A stretch of 64,000 bases of DNA from Heliopora coerulea (taxonomy: Eukaryota; Cnidaria; Anthozoa; Scleralcyonacea; Helioporidae): NCBI GenBank assembly GCA_030142905.1, contig JASJOG010000110.1, positions 610,001-674,000 of the forward strand. Reading direction: 5' to 3'. Positions 12,701 through 20,835 of the stretch are shown here, one piece after another (within the stretch, counting starts at the first letter, position 1; each line of letters opens with the position of its first letter). The position numbers and the translations under genes were made by a program. Under the pieces are notes generated by a model. That model was not told where the DNA came from, made no database searches, and saw nothing but the letters and a program-made list of their open reading frames with translations.

Positions 12701-15230
12701 ATTATGGTCGAGCTATTGATCTGTTCCGACGATTTGATCTTAATGGAGACGGATGTTTAACTTACGACGAATTCTATTCTGGAATGAGAGATCTTGAGGC
12801 TCCTTGCAATAAAATCGAGTTATACGTCTTAGCAAAAAAATTAGATCAGGATGGGAATGGTTTAATTGACTATTTGGAATTCTCTAAAGGTTTACGGTAT
12901 TTCAAACCCACAGAGTGTATGCCAGAAAGCGACTTACCAGCACTGACCATTCTCAGAGAAAAACTTGATGAGTGTCCTTGTTGTAAATTGGGATTGTGGA
13001 CACCAAGTAAAGAAAAATATCCAAGGTAGGATTTTGAATTTTTCATAAAAGTAACATAGGATTAAAGTAAAGTAAAAGTGCCCTTATTGATACTAGATAA
13101 TTCTATCAGCTAATCACGCTGCTTTCCCAAGAGGTCCAGTAAGGGCCACTTCTCATGAGTCCAGTGTTACTTCAGGAGGAAAGCGGAGTACCCGGAGAAA
13201 AGTTTGTGGGCGAAACTATCCAGAGAGTCTGCTCGTGTGGTCTCTTGATTTGTCGATTAGTTACGGATGAAATCCCGAAGAAACAATCCAAGAGTCGCAT
13301 ACGATCCTATCAATCTTCTAAGAGTTAACACTTTCTTTGTTCTCATTTTCTCATCCACTGTTATGCTTGTCCTCTCTTCAACTCTACCTCTCTGATTTAC
13401 CACTTCTATTGTTAGTTCCTGGTCTCAGTTTACCACCCGGAACAGCGCCATTTTAAACGAAAAAAAGTAGCTTCGGTTAAAATTGTGTATTTTTTAAGAG
13501 ATATTCTTGCGACTTAAATTGGCAGCGATTTTATTACTGGGCGGGCTACCTCTGGTAGGCGCCGAGTTAAAAAATTGGCTTTCTCCGTGGTTTTTTTTTC
13601 TTTCGTTGGCCACAAATCGTCAAGTACACGACCCATGCTTTAAAGCCGCTGAGACTACCGAAGGTTCGTAGCTTCAAAGCTTTGCTCGTATCGTGTGTAA
13701 ATAAAATCAACGAAAGTCAGTAAGTCAAAGCCTGCATGATACTTGAAACATTAAACACGCTAATCAGGCCTTTTTTCGTCCAAGACACTTGCTAAGCGAA
13801 GTTATTTAGTCTGTTCATCCTGCTAAATGCTCTGATTTCTCTTACAAGTCCTTACACCATTTGCGAGATAAACCTGCACGAAAGGATGACAAATTATTTT
13901 GGGACGGGTCTTTACGGACACTTGGAGTTTCCTAAACAAACACGTTTGGCAAAACGTGCCGTGCCATGACCCATCAACACAATATCCCGTTACGCATATT
14001 AACCACAGTGGTTGAGCTTTTCTTGCTGCGAATTTACAAAGGATGGTTCATCTTCCTAGCCTCTTCAAATCGCGTGATCGGCAACAATGCACCGACAATC
14101 AATAAAGCTACTTTGGTGTAATTCCTGAACACTTCTCCATCTTTCCGTTCATGGTCACAACGCCTCTTTGCCCGCCGATTAAACGCTCAATAGAGCGTCT
14201 TGTTTTGGTTCCAAAAAAATTAATTGTGGATATTTCACTGGCGGATTATTTTCTTTCGTATAAACTACCTTATACAAGTGTTCACGTATTATCTTAGCCG
14301 CAGCTTATTACCTCTCGTATAATAAATCGTTATTAACCGAGAGCGAGGTCCACACGGGAAAATATTTGCCTGAGGTTTTCGAACAAGACCCACAAAGGGA
14401 CACAAAAGACGCCCATGACATAAAAGGCGAGAGTGGCCTGTTATAATATAATAATAATAATAATAATAACATATCTGCATTTTTATAGCGCACATTCCAC
14501 CAATGTCCTAGGCTCTTTACAATACTGCAAAAACAATTATAACTTACAACAGTATTAAGTTCAAAACTATTAAATAAAATGATACGTCTTTAGAGATGTT
14601 TTAAAAATAGTTAATGAAGCTCTCTTTCTAAAATTATATGGCAGTTCATTCCATGTTGGTCCTGCTACGCAGAAGGATCTATCACAATGGATTCTTTTTC
14701 TTGATTTCGGAACATGAAGACGTGTTTTAGCCACCGACCTAAGAGATCGTTCTGAAGAATGGTAACGTAAAAGTTCTTTTCGATAGAGTGAAGCAAGGTC
14801 ATTAAGAGCTTTATAAACTAACAAAAGAATTTTTAAAATGACTTTATTAAAGATTACGGAATTTTGTGCTGCCAACGTTTTAAAAATTGTTATCTTTTCA
14901 CCTAGGTACATCTCTCTGGAGCTGCGTCTTGTAACTTTTGCAAACTTAAAAACGTATCCAGGCAACTTTCAAGTTTATGTCCACGCCCACGATTCAGTTC
15001 ATTCCGTGATGGAGTTGATCGACGACAGGCTTGGAGAAACAACCCAGAAACTTACCGTTTACAGGGTCAATGCCGAGGGTAAGAACATCTCCCTTGATCC
15101 CCATTTGACACTTGAAGAGACTGGATACCAAGGTGGACCGAGAAACCAACCCCAACATGTTCAGCTCCTCTACGATTATATCACGGAGTTCAAAGATTGT
15201 CCCGTGCTAACTTGTGATCACTATTTCTAA
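4621..15230 (+). CDS. EF-hand protein with C-terminal ubiquitin-like region (4 exons, complete)
   Basis: Exons at 4621-4640, 9255-9309, 12610-13025 and 14906-15230 join with consistent phase to encode 271 aa. Residues 1-25 form a Lys-rich head (MPLKKKK, then KKGKKRPKKS). Residues 26-60 are predicted helical and rich in Glu/Ala. Two canonical EF-hand loops follow: DLNGDGCLTYDE at 68-79 and DQDGNGLIDYLE at 104-115. Both have Asp at loop position 1 and Glu at position 12, so both should bind calcium. A CPCC motif lies near residue 150. The last 107 residues resemble a ubiquitin-like fold: paired strands, the helix SVMELIDDRLG, another strand, then DPHLTLEETGY, the usual closing turn of UBL domains. 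The UBL call is inference from pattern. I do not recognise a named family. Other calcium-binding proteins of this build are ciliary, but nothing here shows that. Confidence 0.82.
4806..5019. repeat. Near-perfect giant palindrome between 13-bp direct repeats
   Basis: Arms at 4815-4893 and 4895-4973 are about 79 bp each with about three mismatches and a single spacer base at 4894. A 13-bp direct repeat, GAGTCAGAATTAA, occurs at 4806-4818 and 5007-5019 on either side. It lies in intron 1 of the EF-hand gene. It could be a fold-back element with a target duplication or a template-switch product. Confidence 0.85.
5665..6201. mobile_element. MITE with 13-bp TIRs and 6-bp target duplication
   Basis: The termini are perfect 13-bp inverted repeats: CATACATGCCAAC at 5665-5677 and its complement at 6189-6201. 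A GGTGAG duplication flanks the element at 5659-5664 and 6202-6207. The 537-bp interior has no coding capacity. It is a non-autonomous DNA element in intron 1 of the EF-hand gene. The superfamily is unassigned. Confidence 0.78.
6237..6425 (+). mobile_element. Degraded copy of tRNA-derived SINE family 1
   Basis: The order of recognisable blocks matches the better copies at 41368 and 52905: a GGATTCTGGCTCC B-box-like block, a CACAGG...TTCT block, GGTAACACAGG and GGGGTGGTCCTTACTGGACCTC. The tRNA-like 5' head and 3' tail are eroded. Confidence 0.55.
6746..6775. repeat. (AT)n microsatellite
   Basis: About 14 AT units lie in EF-hand gene intron 1. Confidence 0.95.
7896..8174 (-). mobile_element. 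tRNA-derived SINE family 1, minus orientation
   Basis: Read on the minus strand, this copy starts with a GGTGGCACAGTGGTAGTG A-box-like head. A GGGTTTGATTCCGGC B box, the CATGAGGGGTGGCC block and the tail GGATAACCC...AAAGGCACTTT (tail read from the family) follow. It is close to full length. Transcription would be by RNA polymerase III, with mobilisation by LINE machinery (family knowledge). Confidence 0.75.
8618..8642. repeat. (TA)n microsatellite
   Basis: About 12 TA units lie in EF-hand gene intron 1. Confidence 0.95.
8945..8984. repeat. 17-bp-arm hairpin
   Basis: The arms CGCTACTTGCTATCTAT and its near-perfect complement enclose a 6-base loop. The hairpin lies directly upstream of the DUF3504-like fragment. 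Confidence 0.75.
8988..9180 (+). pseudogene. Possible DUF3504/KIAA1958-like (Crypton-related) N-terminal fragment
   Basis: An ATG at 8988 opens a frame reading SRFCEVSEGEIECLLESAIP, an in-frame stop, then KTKNVVGHARVNMVATWKAL. The pattern (RF, Glu-rich helix, xNTKxxT-like block) resembles the N-terminus of the multicopy cnidarian genes with a DUF3504 / tyrosine-recombinase-derived domain. The in-frame TAG and the loss of sequence beyond about 9180 mark it as a dead fragment. Identification is from memory of the family and is tentative. Confidence 0.35.
9255..9309 (+). CDS. EF-hand gene exon 2
   Basis: A 55-nt exon lies between the acceptor TGTCTTAG and the donor CAG|GTAAAT. It encodes GGKKGKKRPKKSPDEVAQ after completing a split Lys codon, and ends in phase 0. 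The neighbouring AG two bases downstream would break the frame. Confidence 0.78.
9555..9895 (-). mobile_element. tRNA-derived SINE family 2, copy 1
   Basis: On the minus strand the block GACTCAATAGTTGAACAGG...GAGTTCAAATCCAAC resembles a tRNA with A- and B-box promoters. It is preceded by AACTTAAGTGCATGACATATTC-type sequence shared with the copy at 10565. A conserved block near 9840-9890 (TGTTCATGTATCTCTGAGG) recurs near 17110. Confidence 0.65.
10133..10181. repeat. Hairpin of about 21-bp arms
   Basis: GAAAGATTCACCAT and ATGGTGAATCTTT are the core of an inverted repeat extending to GTTACAA / TTGTAAC, with a loop of a few bases, in EF-hand gene intron 2. A short (AAT)n run lies at about 10089-10110 just before it. 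Confidence 0.8.
10565..10775 (-). mobile_element. tRNA-derived SINE family 2, copy 2
   Basis: This is the second copy, about 1 kb from the first and in the same orientation. It has the tRNA-like block with B box GAGTTCGAATTCC and an anticodon-arm-like stretch. The shared flank AATTTAAGTGCACGAGAG parallels AACTTAAGTGCATGACAT of copy 1. Confidence 0.65.
10925..11305. mobile_element. Short-TIR element built of GACTCGA motifs, possibly hAT-like
   Basis: The ends GTGTTGTAATGACTC (left) and, read inverted, GTGTTGTAACGAGTC (right) form imperfect terminal repeats. CGACTCGAGTC motifs recur inside both ends. The 8-bp flanks ACTCTTTA and ACTCGGTG agree only in part, so the target duplication is unproven. 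Confidence 0.5.
12029..12326. mobile_element. Inverted pair of Penelope-type ends with hammerhead-like cores
   Basis: Two 77-bp arms (12029-12105 and 12250-12326) are inverted around a 144-bp spacer. The right arm on the plus strand has CTGATGA (12289-12295), a GTTGC/GCAAC stem and then AAAA. The left arm, on the minus strand, has TTGATGA, a GTTGC/GCCAC stem and GAAAC. This is the same layout as at the ends of the Penelope-like element at 22931-24923. No protein domain remains. Confidence 0.6.
12610..13025 (+). CDS. EF-hand gene exon 3 (both EF-hands)
   Basis: The exon starts after AATGTAG and ends at CCAAG|GTAGGA in phase 2. It carries the helical N-terminal segment, both calcium loops and a Cys-containing tail (ECPCCKLGLW). 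The first 27 codons lie upstream of the first in-frame ATG. Confidence 0.9.
13071..13280 (-). mobile_element. Degraded copy of SINE family 1, minus orientation
   Basis: Shared blocks are the 3' tail (complement of TATCTAGTATCAATAAGG), GGACTCATGAGAAGTGGCCC and CCTGAAGTAACACTGG. The tRNA-like head is diverged. It lies in EF-hand gene intron 3, 45 bp after exon 3. Confidence 0.55.
14445..14830 (-). mobile_element. 5'-truncated CR1/L2-like LINE, 3' end
   Basis: The minus strand encodes the C-terminal tail of a non-LTR reverse-transcriptase ORF. The recognisable parts are LLLVYKALNDLASLY, SLRSVAKTRLHVPKSR, the WNELPYNFR block and FKTSLKTYHF before a stop at 14570. The 3' end runs into a (TTA)n tail at 14448-14470, typical of L2/CR1-type elements. 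Only the end of the ORF survives and the palm motifs are absent. It lies in intron 3, 75 bp before exon 4. Confidence 0.75.
14906..15230 (+). CDS. EF-hand gene exon 4 (ubiquitin-like region and stop)
   Basis: The acceptor TTCACCTAG is followed by G, which completes a split Arg codon. The exon encodes 107 residues and ends with TAA. A LINE remnant lies just upstream on the opposite strand, and by chance its reading frame stays open across the start of this exon. Confidence 0.88.
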
Positions 15231-15555
15231 AACGTCTGTGCGTCGTGTTGGCTATTATACGAAACAAGTCTATGTTTATATCTGCTGATTTATTTCTCAC
15301 AATAATTAAATTGCTTCTTATGTTTGGTACACCATTACGGCCACCAAGTCATTATTCATTTGAATTGAAACCACTGTGCCATTTGCCATTTTAATTGATT
15401 TTAGCAAAGACATCCCTTTGAGACTTCATTGAAACTTCCTTAAAACTGACTGATTTTGACATCTTTTTTTTTTTATCATAATTTTTATTCTTTGGTTTTC
15501 AAGAATCCACATGCGCCCGAAAATCCCATGTCGGACCTGTCCGACAAGTATCAGT
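15231..15555. other. 3' flank of the EF-hand gene
   Basis: This probably holds the 3' UTR of the EF-hand gene. Candidate polyadenylation context includes AATAATTAAA near 15301. No other feature is seen. Confidence 0.4.
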
Positions 15556-16228
15556 TAAGGCTGGTTTCCATATAATCGCTCACGATCGCTTTTGACCGCC
15601 AGCGATCCTGAACTATTGATGGCAATCTTATGGAAACATTTTCCAGCGATCCAGCGATCGCGATCGCTCACAATCGCTGGGATAGAAAATGTTCTATCTC
15701 AGCGATCTGGAGCGATACACAGCAATCGTCAACCATCACGGGCGATCATATGGAAACAAAAATCAGCAACCCAACGATCGAACAACAATGGCAGAAGCGA
15801 AATTTAAAAACGTGAGGATGGCATAAGGAAGGTGGCTGAAAGGGAAAAATAACCTTTCGTCCTGATGTTGCAGAGATGCCGTTCAAATGCCAGTAAAATT
15901 TGTCTTAAGTGCCAAAAGCAGCAATTAAAATAATTCATTCCAAGCGTAAGATTTCATGCTCCGTCATTTTTATCTACATCAGATAAAGTGTGCGTGCTAC
16001 ACTATGGTTTTGTGTGGTTCAGATCTTGGCATTGAGTTCAATGAGCATAGGTTCAGGGTCCATTTTTACTGGTGCTTCAAGATTCGTTGCAGTCTCCAGC
16101 GAATGATTTGTAAGCCAGTGATCATATGGAAACAAATCTTAGCGATCGATAGCGATCCACAGCGATCATTCGCTTGAACGATCTCAGCAACCTGGCGATC
16201 GTCAGCAATTATATGGAAACTAAGCTTT
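15556..16228. mobile_element. MITE with GTTTCCATATAAT termini and internal GCGATC repeats
   Basis: The ends read GGCTGGTTTCCATATAATCG (left) and GCAATTATATGGAAACTAAG (right), imperfect inverted repeats of about 20-24 bp. The interior repeats AGCGATC/GCGATCGC blocks and several TATGGAAACA units, at about 15631, 15749 and 16127, as if built from sub-terminal duplications. There is no coding capacity and no clean target duplication. Confidence 0.65.
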
Positions 16229-16357
16229 ATAGATAGAACTCATTCGACAGTAAGAAGAGTATAGAGTAACCACTTGTGTTATTGGAGAAATAACATTTTA
16301 TTTAACACACAAACGTTCTCGCTTCTTTTAAGCTATTTAGGTGCCTTATTGTCGAAT

Positions 16358-16377
16358 AATATATATATATATATATA
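16358..16377. repeat. (AT)n microsatellite
   Basis: About ten AT units lie between the MITE and the PLE-tail hairpin. Confidence 0.9.
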
Positions 16378-16429
16378 CACGTACATGTAATAATCAAGAG
16401 CTTCGCTCGACATAAAGTTAAAAGTCATA

Positions 16430-16530
16430 CATTTACCAAAAATGAACTTTATTAAGATAAAAAAACTTACGTTTCGGGAACCGGTCTCCGAAACGTAAGT
16501 TTTTTATCTTAATAAAGTTCAGTTTTGATA
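16430..16530. repeat. Hairpin made of two inverted Penelope-like tails
   Basis: Arms of about 35 bp (16443-16477 and 16488-16521), nearly perfect and extending weakly to about 45 bp, enclose a 10-base loop. Each arm, read outward, begins CCGAAACGTAAG and ends ATCTTAATAAAGTTCA. That resembles the sequence after the GAAAC box at Penelope-type ends, so this may be a tail-to-tail pair. Confidence 0.7.
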
Positions 16531-16944
16531 AACACATGTACATATACGTATGCATATGCATATACATAAACGTATACATATACATATAAAAACCGTCAAC
16601 CTCCAAACGCCCTGGTGTAATAAAACACATTTTCCCTAGGTAGACAGTGGTTGAACGTGATGGGACTTTTCAGTTTTACGTCAAATTTGCCTTTCTATTA
16701 TATAATCGTAAAAGTAAACCGTGAATGTGTGTAGAAGGAAAACGGCACTTTAAATCGTGAATTTGAGTGTTTTGCAGTTTCAAAATTTCAGTATTTGAAA
16801 GTGGTGGTACATTACTTGCATCAGTATACTTTGTTCACCTCAGGATACAAGCCAGGACGACCGCCGAAATAATGTGGACATTTTAATTCACACTCTCACA
16901 ATTCGTTCTTACTACATTTAGTCATCCCTATTCTGCTGTGGGTA

Positions 16945-17045
16945 AATTCGTTATCAGTAACTAGTTACCGGTAACTAGTTGTAGTAACTAGTTGCTTTTT
17001 TCAGTTACTGTATAACGGTGACTAGTTACTTCACTGGAAAAGGTA
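16945..17045. repeat. Cluster of GTAACTAGTTAC palindromes
   Basis: The 12-mer palindrome and near-copies occur at least four times in about 100 bp, including AACTAGTTACCGGTAACTAG. It is intergenic. Confidence 0.75.
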
Positions 17046-17099
17046 ATGGTCACCGTAACACTTTCCAATTCTTCCGAGAGAAAGGAGCCCTAATTAGCT

Positions 17100-17215
17100 G
17101 TATCTATTTCAGAATCATCTTCGGAAATACATGAACAGAAAATTTTTATGATAGTCTGACACTTCGGCAGTGTCACATTTTCATGAAAATTTTCTAGCTC
17201 TATCTGCCGCTTAGT
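17100..17215 (+). mobile_element. Partial SINE family 2 copy
   Basis: TTTCAGAATCATCTTCGG, ATACATGAACAGAAAATTTT and CTGACACTTCGGCAGTG correspond to blocks around 9600-9890 in the opposite orientation. The tRNA-like part is missing. Confidence 0.45.
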
Positions 17216-17678
17216 TGCCGTTACTTCTTGCACTCCAAGCTACTACTAAGTAATCAATCAACCACAAGTCCAACTCTACAATCTTTTGGTCCTTGTTTAT
17301 CCTGGCAAGCGTCTTCGTTTGACGAGTACTTGCTGAAAGAGACTTGACTTTTCCCAAAACCGTTCGACTTACTGTTCAATCTCCGAAGTTGTCAATAATG
17401 CTGTTATTTTTCCGAATTAGAGATTAAAGAGATGGTTCATGATTTGGCGTGTTCCATTGAGTTACGAATGCACGCAAGAAGATGGGAGGGACAGAAAAAA
17501 GAGTTGCTCGAGGTGATAACCTTGAGGATACTTGAAATTCAATGGCCACCCCGCAAATTCGAACTGTTTCTCAATTCCCGTGATAGTTCGAGTTAGCGGG
17601 GTTCTACTTAATCCACTTTCTGATCACGTCAAACAGTTGGCTTAGTAAAGGCACCATTATCATCAAAGTTTACAAAAG

Positions 17679-19659
17679 TTACGTAAAATCTCTGGCTTCA
17701 ACTTTAAAGTTAGCCACAAACTCACCATGCGGAAGACCGCAAAATACACTGATCACGTGATGCATAGTGTTGGGATGAACAACGATCTCAAATGGTAGCT
17801 TTCTAGACAAAATAAACGGCTTGCGAACTAAACTATCATCTGACACGTTGAGATGGAACAATCTGTTGTCACAAACATTAATAACTTCGTAAAACAAAGA
17901 GACGTCTTGACCATCGTCGTTTCTTAGAGCTCTGTGTCGCCGTGTTATGATCAGATAAAGGCACGAGCCGTGAAGTTTGCGAATCTTGGAAATACCAGAG
18001 AACATGTAATGACCGAACATTTTCCAGATATCGTTAAAATCTTGTGGCACCGTATGAGAACTATTTCGATCGCATGTACACAAGTGAAGGTCAACCTGCT
18101 TATCTGCACAAGTCTTGAACAAGCTGTAGCGGCTTAGTCGAGTCACCTTGACCAAGTTGACACCATGTGCTAATGCCAGCGGGTAACTCAGTGTCACTTC
18201 AAACATTTCTTCTCCGTCGTTGGTTGGGACGGTTTCCACGGCTGTAGTAAATGTTATAAGTCTATTTTCACTATGAACCTTACTTCGTATTCGGTCAACT
18301 CGCTTCAAAGCATATCGTTGGCATCTACCATATCCTGCGAACGCTCGGGGTTTCGTCGTGATTTTGTCTTGTGCCGTTTTTCCCTTCATGTATTGCGATT
18401 GAATTAAATTGTTGATTTCTCCAACGCCAATGTTGGCCAAGAAGTGAAGAAACAACTGGTCAGGCTCGATGGCGACCTCCTCGTCTTCACATTGACAAAC
18501 GGCATCCGACGATAACTCAAAATCTGAACATCCCCTTGCTGGTGAAATCACAGAAAACAAACCATCATTCTTTTCGCCACTACTGGACACATTTGGCGCA
18601 TTAGTTTGATCATTTAATTCTAAACTGTTAGCTAAATTTTTCAACGCGAGATGCAGATCCTCAAGTGCCACAAGATGGTTCTGGTTTTTGATTAGATATT
18701 TCATACGTTCGTTTCCCAAAAACTCGGCTACCTGACGAGGAATGATCATGAAAAGAAATGGCTTGTAGATCTCTTTAAGGCCGTAAGCTGTTTTCGTGGC
18801 GTACTCTGAAGTCTTCGCACCATGATCAGACAAAAGTATCGTCAACGTTTTATTGTGCTTCGCCATTTGTGTTACAAACCTCGCTAAATAATCGTCGTCG
18901 TTAATAATTCGTTTCCCCGTGTGCTCGTGTCCAGTGTTAAGATGAACATAAGAGAACACAGGCGACGATTCAGTTAGGCGTAAGTCAAGAAAATCCTTGG
19001 CAGTGTTCAGGAAGTAAGAACTTAAATGACGACCGTTGAAACACAATTTTGGGAGATTTTCTCCATTGAAGATGTTCGTATCGCCAAGGTCTTGAAGTAT
19101 TTTACACGAGGAAAAACTAACTCCAAAATTGTCAACAAACGGCTGTATGTGTTCACTGAGGAGGTTGCGAAAGTGAGTCCATTGGACCGATGAATTGTCT
19201 TGCGACCACCCTTGCATTGACGTAGGACGGAGTAAACTTCCAAAACGATCAAACCAACAAACATCTTCTTGAAACATTGTTTGATAGCCTGCTTTTTTGT
19301 ATTCTCGATAAAGTTTCTTGATTCCGGCAGCAGTGTTATCTAAATTTCTACCCCAGTGACTACCGGCGAAGAGCCTTCGAATGTTACTGTGCGTTGAGGA
19401 ATCGTAACTTTGATATTTCTGGAAGTCCAAAACTGTCGCGGGAACTGATGAGTCGTGAACAATATCACGAAGCGCATCCACCGTTTTGGGCATGGATCGA
19501 TAAAATTGAGCCCGCGATACCGCATCTTCCACCACAATGTTAATGTGAATACGAGGCTTTGAGTTTGAAGGTTTCTGCACGATCGGTGGGAAAACGAGGA
19601 TCTGGTTCAGATTAGCCGTATTTGAATCGTGGTGGATAACACATCGAAGGAAACAAAAT
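17679..19659 (-). CDS. DUF229 gene exon 2
   Basis: This 1,981-nt exon begins after TTTATTTAG and contains the whole DUF229 domain and the C-terminus. The 29 residues that an upstream in-frame ATG (19745) would add are hydrophobic intron translation and are not part of the model. Confidence 0.88.
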
Positions 19660-20835
19660 CTAAATAAAAAATAAGTTAACGGAAAAATCGAATATATTTG
19701 AAATTTGAGGATCGTCGACTTTGACAATAGCTTAAATGTAACCATATTTGTGGGTCACACTCAATTTATTATAGGTAGCTGACAAGTAACGTCATGGCGG
19801 CCATGTTAGTAGAACTTTCACAAAAGAATCTCATTAACTTCTATTGTATGTGGCACCAACATGGCCGCCTCATCATTGTTTTCTGACTACCGAGGGACTG
19901 ATTGCAATCCATCAATACCTGAAGTGATTGGCATCTTTCATCGTCATTGTGTAACCAATAACCTTTTCCAAATCTTTGTCAACGTTGAAGCCAGGCCACT
20001 GATCATCAGGCAAAACTTGACCAATGCTTATGTTAAACACACCAAGATAAACAGGATTAGGTCGGCATGGCAATGTATTGCATTCCAAGCCAGCTATGTC
20101 TTCACTATTGGTTCTATAATCTTTGCGAAACCAACACAGTGGTTTCGTTTGGGTTGTGATGTCTTCAAAGCATGGCTTAGCAGAAAATTCACGAGGCTTC
20201 CCTACATATTTTGCGACAAATTCGCATTCACTTTCATTCAATGGATTCGTTTGGCAAGTAATTTCATCATCTCTTTCTGCATCTTCATAATTTGCTCGAA
20301 GACTTAAATGTGGGCAGATTTCCTCTGATGGAAATCTTTTCTGGCTGGAAAGGTCTCTGACACGCAATCTGTCAAATTTTTCGAGGGGTTCGAAGACAAA
20401 TTTCTGATTATACATATCAGTAGTTTTCTTAGGACAAACTTCAGTGAAATGCGATACGTCGTGCTTTGTTATATACAAATTCACGTTGTTTTTTTGAAAA
20501 CGTCTTTTGTCAAAGTGGCCTTCATTTGCCATTGTTTCATCTGCCACTTTGCTGTCTTTTGCATTTCCGCAAGAAATAGTTTCACTTAACCTATTGCCTT
20601 GTTGTTTGCCGTCTCCTTCCAAACTCCTTTGGTCTTGGTTAGAAGCTTCTCTGACGTTAACGATTTCAGTTTGATGCGTTTTGTCTGCTGACAATGCTTG
20701 GTGAAAAATTTGTTCCCATTGCTGTCTCCCTGTATTAAAACCTATAAAATTACTCAATAAAATTATTATGAAATAAAAATAATGGAAACTAGAAAATAAA
20801 TGCAGTTGACCGAAAAAGATGGCGACTTTTAACAT
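17679..20835 (-). CDS. DUF229 family protein (alkaline-phosphatase-like superfold), 2 exons, complete
   Basis: Exon 1 (20835-19919) and exon 2 (19659-17679) join through a 259-bp intron (CTTCAG|GTATTG ... TATTTAG|A), making a split Arg codon and a 965-aa protein. A hydrophobic stretch at about residues 12-32 suits a signal anchor for a type II membrane or secreted protein. The rest of exon 1 is low in recognisable motifs but has spaced Cys residues. DUF229 starts in exon 2: EDAVSRAQFYRSMPKT near 350-365 (the DxxSR...PKT block), DVCWFDRFG, YVHLNTGHEHTG near 548, and LLSDHGAKT near 583, with the conserved SDHG. A Cys-rich segment (ARGCSDF, VCQCED) follows. DUF229 proteins are related to sulfatases/phosphatases but have no assigned substrate. 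An acceptor-like TTTTAATACAG inside the first 40 codons means the N-terminus could instead come from an upstream exon. Confidence 0.85.
19660..19918 (-). other. DUF229 intron with GGCGGCCATG inverted repeat
   Basis: GGCGGCCATGTT near 19796 and AACATGGCCGCC near 19858 form a 12-bp inverted repeat with an interior of about 50 bases. It may be a very short MITE remnant. Confidence 0.55.
19919..20835 (-). CDS. DUF229 gene exon 1
   Basis: This 917-nt exon ends in phase 2 at the donor CAG|GTATTG. It encodes the signal anchor and a luminal/extracellular stem with Cys-containing motifs (EVCPKKT, EEICPHL, NESECEF, KPCFED, LECNTLPC). The chosen start is the first ATG (20835). Confidence 0.8.

Noticed and set aside
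14831..14965. Extension of the LINE reading frame upstream of 14830 on the minus strand
   Set aside because: It overlaps EF-hand gene exon 4 on the other strand and matches no RT sequence. The frame is open by chance.
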